In this document: positions 8,582-17,008 of the stretch, one piece after another
How positions within the stretch are numbered: the stretch's first letter is position 1
Layout of the letters: every line of letters begins with the position of its first letter
Source of the DNA: Henriciella marina
Lineage (GTDB): Bacteria > Pseudomonadota > Alphaproteobacteria > Caulobacterales > Hyphomonadaceae
Assembly (NCBI RefSeq): GCF_027213945.1
Contig: NZ_JAPWGW010000002.1
Span: 248,001-312,000 of the forward strand
Length of the DNA stretch: 64,000 nucleotides
Direction: 5' to 3'
The notes under the pieces: generated by a model
What the model saw: the letters and a program-made list of their open reading frames with translations, nothing else
What the model was told of the DNA's origin: nothing
The model's database searches: none
Program-made: the position numbers and the translations under genes

Positions 8582-9382
8582 TTGGCAAAAGCGATCTCAA
8601 ACCTCAGACAGAATCTGGTCAAAGCGGCGCGCAATCCGGCCAAGGCTGCCTCCGTGATAACGCATAAAGTGCTAGCCCCAGTTGGACACCGCGATTACCG
8701 AAAGTTCGTCGTTCTCACGCGAGATCGAACAGGCTCGAATAGACTCATTCAGGCGCTGAACTCTCATCCGAAAATTGCGTCAGACTATGAGGTGTTCGGG
8801 AAAATCTACGACAGTTCTGAACGCGAAATCCTGGACCGGACTTTCGGCCGCCAGCCATTCTACATCGCTGCCAAGGGCTTCAAGATCTTCTATTATCATC
8901 CACAAGATCGAACAGACAGCCCCATCTGGGCGATGCTGAGAGATACTGAGAACCTGCACGTCATTCAGCTGCGGCGCGAAAACCTTCTGCACGCGCTCGT
9001 GTCGTCACGTATCGCCTATCAGACAGGCGTTTATGGCATTCGGACAGACGGGGACGCGAAATTCTATAACGTTGATGCCGCTAAAGTTCGCTTTACGCCC
9101 GAAGAATTGGAAGCGGATTTCGTACGCAACAAGGAATGGGAAGATTGGGGAAAGTCTTACTTCTCCAACAACCCGTTTCTTGATGTGACTTACGAAAACA
9201 CGGTGATCGACTTTGCGCGTGAAACAGCGCGTATCTCAAACTTCTTAGGCTTGGTAGCGCATAGTCCAAAGACGGACTTTCGGAAGCAGCACAATCGTTC
9301 GTTGAGAGACACGGTTGAGAATTTCGACCAACTCAAAACGTACTTTGAGGGGTCAAAGTGGGGGTCATTTTTTGATGACTGA
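8582..9382 (+). CDS. Sulfotransferase family protein (Stf0/NodH-like)
   Basis: A 266-residue protein with a TTG start 4 bases after the previous stop. The segment VLTRDRTGSNRLIQAL (about 43-58) has the arrangement of the 5'-phosphosulfate loop of PAPS-dependent sulfotransferases, and HVIQLRRENLLHALVSSRIA resembles the 3'-phosphate-binding RxNxxxxxxS motif of Stf0/NodH enzymes. It would transfer sulfate from PAPS to a sugar hydroxyl. Its place between glycosyltransferases suggests that the product of this locus is sulfated. No PAPS synthesis genes are in the window. Confidence 0.75.
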   Translation: MAKAISNLRQNLVKAARNPAKAASVITHKVLAPVGHRDYRKFVVLTRDRTGSNRLIQALNSHPKIASDYEVFGKIYDSSEREILDRTFGRQPFYIAAKGFKIFYYHPQDRTDSPIWAMLRDTENLHVIQLRRENLLHALVSSRIAYQTGVYGIRTDGDAKFYNVDAAKVRFTPEELEADFVRNKEWEDWGKSYFSNNPFLDVTYENTVIDFARETARISNFLGLVAHSPKTDFRKQHNRSLRDTVENFDQLKTYFEGSKWGSFFDD

Positions 9383-10469
9383 GGCTCGCTCTGCACGCGC
9401 AATTATATATTATGCCGGCTTTCGCCACAGAACCGGGGGTGCCTACAAACACGCAGTCGAAACGGCCGAGGAACTTGCGCGAACAGGCTGGTCTGTGGAG
9501 GTTATCGCCGCAGACGATCTGCCGATATTCGCGCGTTACATACCAACTATCCTGGGCAAAATCATCAACCTTTTCGCCTCTCCTCTAGGTTTTTACTATC
9601 GTGGCCGGGTATCTGCTTTTCTATTCCGACTTTTCTGCAAAAGAGGTGCTGAACTAACGATATTTGAGGAAATTTATATCAGTTGGAACTCAAAAACGCC
9701 TTCGGTGACCATGTTGCACGCCACTTGGAGCGACAATCTACAAGGCCTTAGATATCGGGAGCGATGGCGAGACCGCTTAATAGAGAAAGAAATCTCTATT
9801 CTGAATAGAATAGAACATGAGGTTATTACGGTATCTGACGAATATCTGCAGTTCCTCCGGTCCGACATTTTTGGCGCCAAGCTTAAGAAGCGGATCTCAG
9901 TCGTGCCTCTCGCTTTAGACGTGCCCGCAGAAGCTTGGAAAAATCCGTCCACCAACGCGAGAACCGGCCTGGTGGTCACAGCGCGCCTTGAACCACGCAA
10001 GAACCTCTTCTTCCTGATTGACGTTTTTACAGAGTTTAGTCGTCGCAATCCCAACGTCACTCTTACGATCATTGGGGACGGGCCCCAAGAGAATGCGCTT
10101 AAAGAACTCGTTGCCCAGAGAGCTATTCCGGTAGTTTTTACCGGGCGTCTTAATAAGGAAAACGTATTCGCCGAACTTCAAAAACACCGTGTGTATGTCC
10201 ACACCTCCACCAAAGAGTCATTCTCGTTCTCGCTCCTAGAGGCGAAGCTAAACGGCCTCGCAACTTGCGCCTTCGGCGACCTCCAAGTTCCTCGTTTATT
10301 CATTGACTATCCAGTTCTAGACTTTGAAGTTGAAAATTGGGTCTCAAACTTGGAAGACGCTCTGCTAGAGGGCCCTCTGCATCAGGTGGATGCTTCCAAT
10401 TACACACCTGCGCGGATGGTAAACAACACGCTGGCACTTGCTGGCCTTGCCTCAGAATTGAACGAATGA
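9375..10469 (+). CDS. Glycosyltransferase family 4 (group 1)
   Basis: A 364-residue protein. I start it at the ATG at 9375, which overlaps the sulfotransferase end by 8 bases, rather than at a TTG 60 bases upstream that would lie inside that gene. N-terminal FRHRTGGAYKHAVETAEEL is a typical GT-B acceptor-side glycine loop region. The C-terminal half has VTARLEPRKNLFFLIDVF, TIIGDGPQEN and the E-x7-E region (STKESFSFSLLEAKLNG), the donor-binding signature of GT4. The stop overlaps the wecB ATG. Donor sugar unknown. Confidence 0.85.
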   Translation: MTEARSARAIIYYAGFRHRTGGAYKHAVETAEELARTGWSVEVIAADDLPIFARYIPTILGKIINLFASPLGFYYRGRVSAFLFRLFCKRGAELTIFEEIYISWNSKTPSVTMLHATWSDNLQGLRYRERWRDRLIEKEISILNRIEHEVITVSDEYLQFLRSDIFGAKLKKRISVVPLALDVPAEAWKNPSTNARTGLVVTARLEPRKNLFFLIDVFTEFSRRNPNVTLTIIGDGPQENALKELVAQRAIPVVFTGRLNKENVFAELQKHRVYVHTSTKESFSFSLLEAKLNGLATCAFGDLQVPRLFIDYPVLDFEVENWVSNLEDALLEGPLHQVDASNYTPARMVNNTLALAGLASELNE

Positions 10470-11635
10470 AAAAGATTCTAATGGTGTTCGGCACTCGGCC
10501 TGAAGCTATCAAAATGGCTCCACTGGTCCGCGAAATTCGACGATATCCAGGCGATATTGATCTAAAACTTTGTGTCACCGCACAGCATCGGGACATGCTC
10601 GATCAGGTATTAGACCTTTTCAGTATTCAACCAGACTACGATCTGGATGTGATGAGCCATGGTCAATCTCTACCAGACCTTGTCGCGAACATGCTAGCGA
10701 AGCTCAACGTCGTTCTCTCGGTGGAGAAACCGGATTGTGTTATGATACATGGCGATACCGCGACAGCACTCACCGCGGCGTTAGCCGCATTTCTGAGCCA
10801 GATTCCAATTGCACATGTTGAGGCAGGCCTGCGGACGCACGACGTCCACTCTCCCTGGCCGGAGGAGTTCTCAAGAACGGTGGCGGGCATCGCGGCGGAA
10901 TTGCACTTTGCTCCAACTCAATCAGCCGCAAGAAACTTAGAAATCCACCAAGGAAAACAACGCGAAATATACGTAACTGGTAATACAGGTATCGATAGTT
11001 TACTGTATGTATCGCAAACGCTTCTACCCCAAGCTTCAACTACCGCATGTTTGAAAGCTAAATATTCATTCGTCGAAAAATTTTCGCGTTTCATCTTGGT
11101 GACAAATCATAGGCGGGAGAACTTTGGAAGCCGGATGGAAGGGATATTTACCGCAATTTCGGATCTTGCAGAACAGCACCCAGACGTAGGGTTTGTCTTC
11201 CCCGTTCATAAGAATCCAAAAGTACGCGACGCAGCACGAGACGCCTTGCTCAACCTACCCAACATTCACCTGATAGATCCCGTGGAATACGTCGATTTCG
11301 TATATCTCATGAGCAAATGTTATTTGATCATAACTGACTCTGGCGGAATACAGGAAGAAGCGCCCAGCTTAGGAAAACCGGTAATCCTGACCCGAGATAC
11401 CAGTGAGCGACCAGAGGCCATTGAGGCCGGTACTGTTCGCATGGTTGGGTATGACGGTGACGCACTCAAAAAAAGCGTCAACAGCCTTCTTTTATCCGAG
11501 GTGCTGTACCAGGAGATGAGCTGCATCAAGAACCCTTATGGCAACGGAACAGCCGCGCTTCGAATCGTAGATGTGCTTCGCCGAACCAACTTTGCAGAGC
11601 TTCTAAAACGTCGGATGGTAGGCCGTGGACGATAG
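10466..11635 (+). CDS. wecB: UDP-N-acetylglucosamine 2-epimerase (non-hydrolysing)
   Basis: A 389-residue protein. The ATG at 10466 is chosen because MKKILMVFGTRPEAIKMAPL is the invariant N-terminus of the family; it overlaps the preceding stop (ATGA). Other hallmarks are HGDT (95-98), AHVEAGLRT (116-124), VTNHRRENFG and TDSGGIQEEAPSLGKP with the RDTSERPEA motif. The enzyme interconverts UDP-GlcNAc and UDP-ManNAc, so ManNAc or a derivative (for example ManNAcA) is expected in the polysaccharide, although no UDP-ManNAc dehydrogenase is visible here. The DNA is fairly A/T-rich compared with the housekeeping genes downstream. Confidence 0.93.
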   Translation: MKKILMVFGTRPEAIKMAPLVREIRRYPGDIDLKLCVTAQHRDMLDQVLDLFSIQPDYDLDVMSHGQSLPDLVANMLAKLNVVLSVEKPDCVMIHGDTATALTAALAAFLSQIPIAHVEAGLRTHDVHSPWPEEFSRTVAGIAAELHFAPTQSAARNLEIHQGKQREIYVTGNTGIDSLLYVSQTLLPQASTTACLKAKYSFVEKFSRFILVTNHRRENFGSRMEGIFTAISDLAEQHPDVGFVFPVHKNPKVRDAARDALLNLPNIHLIDPVEYVDFVYLMSKCYLIITDSGGIQEEAPSLGKPVILTRDTSERPEAIEAGTVRMVGYDGDALKKSVNSLLLSEVLYQEMSCIKNPYGNGTAALRIVDVLRRTNFAELLKRRMVGRGR

Positions 11636-11746
11636 TCTGCATAACGCAGTAGCCTTATTCCCTCCCATCAAAATCTCGCTTCTCAGCGTCGTAAACGCCT
11701 CTTTTATGCTCAGCCTTCTTTTTTGCGATCGCCCTAAGTTTTTCTC

Positions 11747-13720
11747 ATGTGTGGAATAACAGGGTTTTTTGATCCCGCTGGCCGTCTGGGTCGCGCTGAA
11801 GCTACTGAACGACTCGCAGCAATGGGTAAGGCGATCAGTTTCAGGGGACCAGACGCTGCAGATCAATGGGTACATGAAGGCTCGGTTGGTGAGGTCAGGC
11901 TAGGACTAGCTCACCGCCGTCTGTCGATTGTGGACCTCTCGCCTACGGGCGCCCAGCCAATGAAGTCCCACTGTGGACGCTTTGTAATCGCGTTCAACGG
12001 GGAAATTTACAATCACCAAGAGCTGAAGCGGGAGTTGGATCAGCGAGGTGGAAGAAGTTGGCGTGGTTCTTCCGACACTGAAGTGCTGCTTGAGCTATTG
12101 GCGGAAAAGGGTGTGCACGAGGCGCTCAACCTTTGCGATGGGATGTTTGCCTTCGCCTTGATCGACCGTAGCAAAGGAAAGCTGATACTCGCTCGCGATG
12201 CTTTCGGCGAAAAGCCGCTTTCATACGGAATTTGGGACGGCACTCTCCTATTCGGATCCGAACTTTCTGCTTTAAAAGCCTGGCCAGGTTTCGCGCCGCC
12301 TCAAGATCGATCGGCGCTCTCAGCGTATTTCGCCTACTCATGCATTCCCGCGCCAAAGACAATCTACGAGGGAATACTCAAACTTCCTCCGGGCCACACT
12401 CTTGAAATTTCCGCTGCAGACATCCACTCCCGACGGCTGCCCGAGGCAAAAGCATGGTTCGACCCAATTGAGCACGCGCTGGAGGCTCGCCGTCAGCCAT
12501 TCCAGGGTGATTTCTCTGACGCCGTAAAAGCCACCCAGCAGGTTCTCTCCAGATCGGTAGCACGCCGTCAGGTCGCAGATGTTCCCCTCGGGGCCCTGCT
12601 ATCCGGTGGTATAGACAGCACTTTAACTACCGCCTTGATGCAACAAACGTCTCACACTCCCGTCCAGACGTTCACGATCGGCTTTGAAGAGTCTGGTTAT
12701 GATGAAAGTCCATATGCCGAAGCCGTAGCAGCTCATCTGGGAACGCAGCACCAAACTGCCATCTTGAACGAGTCGATCGTTCTCGATGCAATCCCAATGC
12801 TGGCGCGTCATTGCGACGAGCCATTCGCAGACTCATCGCTCGTCCCAACCTATTTGGTTTCACGAATGGCACGCCAGAACGTGAAGGTGGTTTTAACGGG
12901 CGACGGCGGTGATGAGATGTTTGCCGGCTACAACCGATATCTATTCGGTCCGAAACTTTGGGCACAGTTCTCAGCTATGCCCGCGTCAGTCAGGCGAGGA
13001 CTTGCAACGACGCTTCAGTCAATTCCGCCACAAATGCTCACCGCATTTTTTGATCGTCTGCCTAAGACGCTTTCCGGTCAGTTGGGACAGGGGCGCGCAG
13101 GTGAACAACTTCATAAAGTTGCTCGCCTCCTAAAGGCAAGCGATCAAAATGGATTCGAGGATGCTCTGCTTCGGACGTGCGACCAGTCCGACATTTTGCG
13201 CACGGACGAAAAGTCAGAACTCAATGTATCCATAAATCAGAATCGCCTGAATGATCTGGATTTTTCAGAGATATTGATGATCAACGATCTCACCAACTAT
13301 TTACACAATGATGTGCTTGCGAAAATAGATAGAGCAAGCATGGCCGTGAGCCTGGAAGCAAGAACGCCTTTTCTCAATAGGGAGGTCATGCAGCTTGCCT
13401 GGAGCATGCCCATGGCCCAAAAAGCCTCGGATGGAGTCGGAAAAAAGGTGCTACGGGAGTTGCTCAAAGAGTTCGTGCCAACGCACCTCATGGATCGACC
13501 AAAGGCAGGATTTGCTCTTCCCATCGGTCGCTGGTTGCGAGGCCCCCTGGCAGATTGGGCAGAGAGCCTTCTTAGCAAAGAATCCTTGGACAGATCCGAC
13601 GCTCTGAACTCAAAGAAGGTTATGCAGGTCTGGTCCGAGCATCGGTCCGGTCGACGAGATCACGAGAGTCTTGTCTGGTCGATACTCATGTACCAATCAT
13701 GGCGTGAAGACCCAATTTGA
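11747..13720 (+). CDS. asnB: Asparagine synthetase (glutamine-hydrolysing), surface-polysaccharide type
   Basis: A 657-residue protein. Residues 2-6 are CGITG, giving the N-terminal nucleophile Cys2 of the class II glutaminase domain; ISFRGPDA and FNGEIYN are further glutaminase motifs. The synthetase domain has the ATP-pyrophosphatase loop LLSGGIDST (about 285-292). Members inside polysaccharide loci (WbpS/AsnB relatives) are thought to amidate uronic acids or other carboxyl sugars instead of making asparagine; that role is inferred here from the neighbours. A gap of 111 bases separates it from wecB, so it may have its own promoter. Confidence 0.88.
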   Translation: MCGITGFFDPAGRLGRAEATERLAAMGKAISFRGPDAADQWVHEGSVGEVRLGLAHRRLSIVDLSPTGAQPMKSHCGRFVIAFNGEIYNHQELKRELDQRGGRSWRGSSDTEVLLELLAEKGVHEALNLCDGMFAFALIDRSKGKLILARDAFGEKPLSYGIWDGTLLFGSELSALKAWPGFAPPQDRSALSAYFAYSCIPAPKTIYEGILKLPPGHTLEISAADIHSRRLPEAKAWFDPIEHALEARRQPFQGDFSDAVKATQQVLSRSVARRQVADVPLGALLSGGIDSTLTTALMQQTSHTPVQTFTIGFEESGYDESPYAEAVAAHLGTQHQTAILNESIVLDAIPMLARHCDEPFADSSLVPTYLVSRMARQNVKVVLTGDGGDEMFAGYNRYLFGPKLWAQFSAMPASVRRGLATTLQSIPPQMLTAFFDRLPKTLSGQLGQGRAGEQLHKVARLLKASDQNGFEDALLRTCDQSDILRTDEKSELNVSINQNRLNDLDFSEILMINDLTNYLHNDVLAKIDRASMAVSLEARTPFLNREVMQLAWSMPMAQKASDGVGKKVLRELLKEFVPTHLMDRPKAGFALPIGRWLRGPLADWAESLLSKESLDRSDALNSKKVMQVWSEHRSGRRDHESLVWSILMYQSWREDPI

Positions 13721-13839
13721 CCGGGCTGACGAACGATCAAGGCGCAAGAAACAACTCCCGCGCTCAATCTGGACCGATTATTGCGTAGGCAACACTTCTT
13801 TGTTTCGACCGAACCGTCATCACAGATAACAAGCCTGCA

Positions 13840-14916
13840 ATGTTACCTTACTGGGCCATTTTTATCCTGGCGTCGCTAGCTGCAATAGGCGCCAAGCCTC
13901 TTCGCCGGATACGGCGAGACGGCACTGTCCCCGTCAGGTTCAAACCGAGCTGGCTATTTGTCATATTCGCCATTACGCTTTTCGTAGGCCTGCGTTATCA
14001 GGTGGGCGGTGACTGGTATGCGTATGTCCGGATATTTGACCAGTCACAGTTTCTATCACCTGAAGAAGCCATTTCACGGGGCGATGCGGGATACTGGGCC
14101 CTAAATTACTTGGTGGGCCAGTCCGGTGGATCACTGGTTTGGGTGAATCTGGCAGCAGGGCTGCTATTTGCCGTCGGAACAACAATTTTCTGCCTGAGCC
14201 TGCCGCGCCCCTGGCTCGCTCTTGCCGCAGCCTTTCCTTACGTCATCATCGTTGTAGGCATGGGCTACGCGCGCCAAGGTGTTGCCTTGGGCTTCGTTAT
14301 GACTGGTTTGGTCGCGCTCAGTCGAGAACGCTTCATCCGGTTTCTGGTCTGGGTCGCAATTGGCGCCCTTTTCCATAAGACAGCGATCGTCATGATCGCG
14401 CTTGGCGCGGCGTCGGTGAACAAAAATCGGTTTCTTTGGATCCCGATTATCGGCCTCGCCGGGGTCGGTGGCTACATGGTCTTCTTGGCAGATTATGCCG
14501 ACCAGATGATTGCCGGCTACATTGGCGCAGACTACACTTCCTCAGGGGCGCTGATCAGAATATCGATGAACATGATCCCCGGCTTTCTATTCTTAATCTA
14601 TAGAAAGCGCTTCGTCGTCTCTGAAGCGGCAAGTAAGTTCTGGACCGTGGCGGCGTTGCTTTCAAGCGCCCTGTTTGTAGCGATTTTTGCTGGCGTGCCT
14701 TCTACGGCTCTGGACAGGATGGCGCTTTACCTCCTGCCACTACAGTTGTTTGTATTTTCTCACCTGCCATATGTTCTCGGAAGGACTGGCCGACAGCAAA
14801 CATCAGTGACCCTCGGCATCTTGGCCTACTACGCCATTGTACTATTTGTGTGGCTAAATTTCGCTGCTCACTCGCAATGGTGGATTCCCTATCGTATCTG
14901 GCCTGAAATAGCCTGA
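13840..14916 (+). CDS. EpsG-family polysaccharide polymerase (Wzy-like)
   Basis: A 358-residue integral membrane protein with around ten hydrophobic helices. After the first helix comes FVGLRYQVGGDWYAYVRIFDQS, the EpsG signature containing the R-x2-x-G-x-DW pattern; MGYARQGVALGFVMTG follows about a third of the way in. EpsG proteins are proposed to polymerise repeat units, as Wzy does. It would be the polymerase partner of the flippase at the window start. The 119 bases before it hold no gene. It is the last gene of the polysaccharide block, 47 bases from the tRNA-Lys. Confidence 0.8.
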   Translation: MLPYWAIFILASLAAIGAKPLRRIRRDGTVPVRFKPSWLFVIFAITLFVGLRYQVGGDWYAYVRIFDQSQFLSPEEAISRGDAGYWALNYLVGQSGGSLVWVNLAAGLLFAVGTTIFCLSLPRPWLALAAAFPYVIIVVGMGYARQGVALGFVMTGLVALSRERFIRFLVWVAIGALFHKTAIVMIALGAASVNKNRFLWIPIIGLAGVGGYMVFLADYADQMIAGYIGADYTSSGALIRISMNMIPGFLFLIYRKRFVVSEAASKFWTVAALLSSALFVAIFAGVPSTALDRMALYLLPLQLFVFSHLPYVLGRTGRQQTSVTLGILAYYAIVLFVWLNFAAHSQWWIPYRIWPEIA

Positions 14917-14963
14917 ACTGCTCGCGTCAATGGCTGACGTTTCTCTGATCATTCGAGGATTTT

Positions 14964-15039
14964 TGGTACGCCCAACAGGATTCGAACCTGTGACCTACTG
15001 ATTAAAAGTCAGTTGCTCTACCAACTGAGCTATGGGCGC
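14964..15039 (-). tRNA. tRNA-Lys (anticodon TTT)
   Basis: On the minus strand a 76-base cloverleaf can be drawn: acceptor GCGCCCA pairs with TGGGCGT (one G-U at the end), D-arm GCTC/GAGC, anticodon stem CTGAC..GTCAG reading CTGACTTTTAATCAG with anticodon TTT, T-arm with GGTTCGAATCC, discriminator A and an encoded CCA at 14964-14966. It stands alone between the polysaccharide locus and the lipoprotein gene, with its 3' end facing the polysaccharide genes. Confidence 0.97.
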
Positions 15040-15153
15040 GCCGAAGCGTGCTAACTAGTCGACTGCGGACCGCAGGTCAACGCGCTGCAACGCCCTAATT
15101 GCAGATGAAATTGCGCCACTTTTCTGCCGACTTGCTGGTGTCTTCTATGCGGC

Positions 15154-15873
15154 ATGAGACAGGCCGCTTTTCTTGCCCTTTTTTCGACGTCGCTGATCCT
15201 GGCTGCCTGCGCCAGCAAACCGGCTGGCGAAGCCGTGTCGCAGACCCGTGCGGGCTTTACCGATGCGGCCCTTTCACCGCTTGAGGACCTCAATCTTCGC
15301 AAGGACGAAGTGCCGGAGGTCCTCGCGGCCATATCCAATCCATACAAGGTCGACCACACCGCATCCTGCGCGGACATTGCTGCAGAGATCGAGACCCTGG
15401 ACGCGATCCTTCCACCAGACTGGGACGATGTGACCGAAGAGGAGCAGGCCACTCTGTCAGAGCGTGCCGCAGACACCGCTTCAGATGGGGTGCTTGGCGT
15501 GGTCGCGTCTGAAGCGCGCGGCCTGATCCCTTATCGCGGTTGGGTGAGACGCCTCAGCGGGGCCAACAGTCACGACAAGAAGCTGCGCGCAGCATTTGAC
15601 CGCGGCCGCGCGCGCCGGACCTATCTGAAAGCGATTGGCCGTACCAAGAATTGCGAGGGGATCGCTGCGCCGGTCTTTGCTGAGGAAACTGAGCCACCCG
15701 TGGTCTACCGCGGTGACAAGCCGCTGAAGGCGCCGGCGCCTACCACGTCGTCACCTGCGCCGCCGCCACCCGCGACAGAGGCCCCAACACAGCCGCAGCA
15801 AGAGGGCCCCGTCGACCTCAGGCGTCCTTCGGCGCGCGCGCAGCCGACTTCGTTGCGGCCCACCGAAGACTGA
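15154..15873 (+). CDS. Predicted lipoprotein of unknown function, Pro-rich tail
   Basis: A 239-residue protein not recognised beyond its layout. The first 19 residues form a lipoprotein signal (MRQAAFLALFSTSLILAAC) with a good lipobox LAAC, so Cys19 should be acylated. The middle, about 60-170, is charged and helical with two further cysteines that could pair. The last 60 residues are low complexity, rich in Pro, Ala, Thr and Gln. The final 56 bases overlap the 3' end of tgt on the other strand, so the extreme C-terminus is coded in a shared segment. It is probably anchored in the periplasm; nothing nearby points to a role. Confidence 0.7.
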   Translation: MRQAAFLALFSTSLILAACASKPAGEAVSQTRAGFTDAALSPLEDLNLRKDEVPEVLAAISNPYKVDHTASCADIAAEIETLDAILPPDWDDVTEEEQATLSERAADTASDGVLGVVASEARGLIPYRGWVRRLSGANSHDKKLRAAFDRGRARRTYLKAIGRTKNCEGIAAPVFAEETEPPVVYRGDKPLKAPAPTTSSPAPPPPATEAPTQPQQEGPVDLRRPSARAQPTSLRPTED

Positions 15874-16963
15874 GCTCTCTACGCAAGGCATCAAACCGGT
15901 TTTCTGCGATGGAGAGGCGTATCTCTGCCATCAGCGCCTGGAAGAAGGCGGTGTTGTGCCAAGAGAGGATCATGGAGCCGAGATATTCGCCGGACTTTAT
16001 AAGATGATGCAGATAAGCCTTTGAATAATCCTGACTTGCAGGCGACGGCACTGCTTCGTCGATGGGTGACAAGTCCTCGGCAAACCGTGCATTCTTGAGG
16101 TTGATTGGCCCCTCCCATGTCCAGGCTTGACCGTGCCGTCCGGCGCGCGTCGGCAGGACACAATCGAACATGTCGATGCCGCGGGCGACACTCTCGACGA
16201 GATCGATCGGCTTGCCCACGCCCATTACATAGCGCGGCTTCTCATCCGGAAGGTGTGGGACCGTCATATCGATGGTCGCGCACATCTGATCATGCCCCTC
16301 CCCTACGGCTAGCCCGCCCAGCGCGATGCCGCCAAACCCCTGAGACACGACACCCTTGGCCGATTTCTCTCGGAGGTCGGGAAAGTTAGAGCCCTGAACG
16401 ATGCCGAACAGCGTCTGGCTGTCCCGCTCCCCAAAGGCTTCAAGACTGCGTGCCCCCCAGTCCAGCGACAGGTTGAGGGAGCGCTCTGCCTCTTCATGCG
16501 TGCACGGAAAGTCTGTGCATTCGTCAAGTTGCATGGAGATGTCGGCACCCAGAAGGTCTGCCTGTATCTCGATACTCCGCGCCGGCGTCAGGCGATGTTC
16601 AGAGCCGTCAATATGACTTCTGAACGTCACGCCATCCGCGTCCATCTTGCGAAGTTGCGATAACGACCAGACCTGGAAGCCGCCGCTATCGGTCAGCATT
16701 GGGCCTTTCCAGCCCGAAAAGGAATGCAAACCGCCAAGCCGCTTCACCCGCTCTGCGCCCGGGCGCAGCATGAGGTGGTAGGTGTTACCGAGGATGATGT
16801 CGGCGCCAGCCTGTTCGACCTGATCCATATACATCGCCTTCACCGTCGCTGCCGTCCCGACTGGCATGAAGGCAGGTGTGCGAATATCGCCGTGCGGCGT
16901 TTTCAGGACACCGGTGCGGGCTTTGCCCTCGCGGGCCTTTATTTCAAACGGAAAAGTCGCCAT
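15818..16963 (-). CDS. tgt: tRNA-guanine transglycosylase, zinc-site cysteines missing
   Basis: A 381-residue protein that swaps guanine 34 for preQ1 in GUN-anticodon tRNAs. I use the ATG at 16963, where family similarity begins (MATFPFEI), not the GTG- or ATG-like extension 30 bases upstream. The catalytic core is intact: TDSGGFQVW with Asp92, GIALGG-LAVGE, and FDCVLPTRAGRHG with the nucleophile-position Asp267. The usual CxCx2C zinc motif just before YSxAYLHH is replaced: residues 305, 307 and 310 are Val, Ser and Ser, while the later His (SWHN, 336) remains. It lies 45 bases downstream of queA, which acts next in queuosine synthesis. The 3' end overlaps the opposing lipoprotein gene. Confidence 0.93.
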   Translation of the reverse strand: MATFPFEIKAREGKARTGVLKTPHGDIRTPAFMPVGTAATVKAMYMDQVEQAGADIILGNTYHLMLRPGAERVKRLGGLHSFSGWKGPMLTDSGGFQVWSLSQLRKMDADGVTFRSHIDGSEHRLTPARSIEIQADLLGADISMQLDECTDFPCTHEEAERSLNLSLDWGARSLEAFGERDSQTLFGIVQGSNFPDLREKSAKGVVSQGFGGIALGGLAVGEGHDQMCATIDMTVPHLPDEKPRYVMGVGKPIDLVESVARGIDMFDCVLPTRAGRHGQAWTWEGPINLKNARFAEDLSPIDEAVPSPASQDYSKAYLHHLIKSGEYLGSMILSWHNTAFFQALMAEIRLSIAENRFDALRRELSLRWAATKSAARAPKDA

Positions 16964-17008
16964 GGCGGCGGCTCTAGCGATTATCGCCCACAAGGCAAGA
17001 CTGACTGA

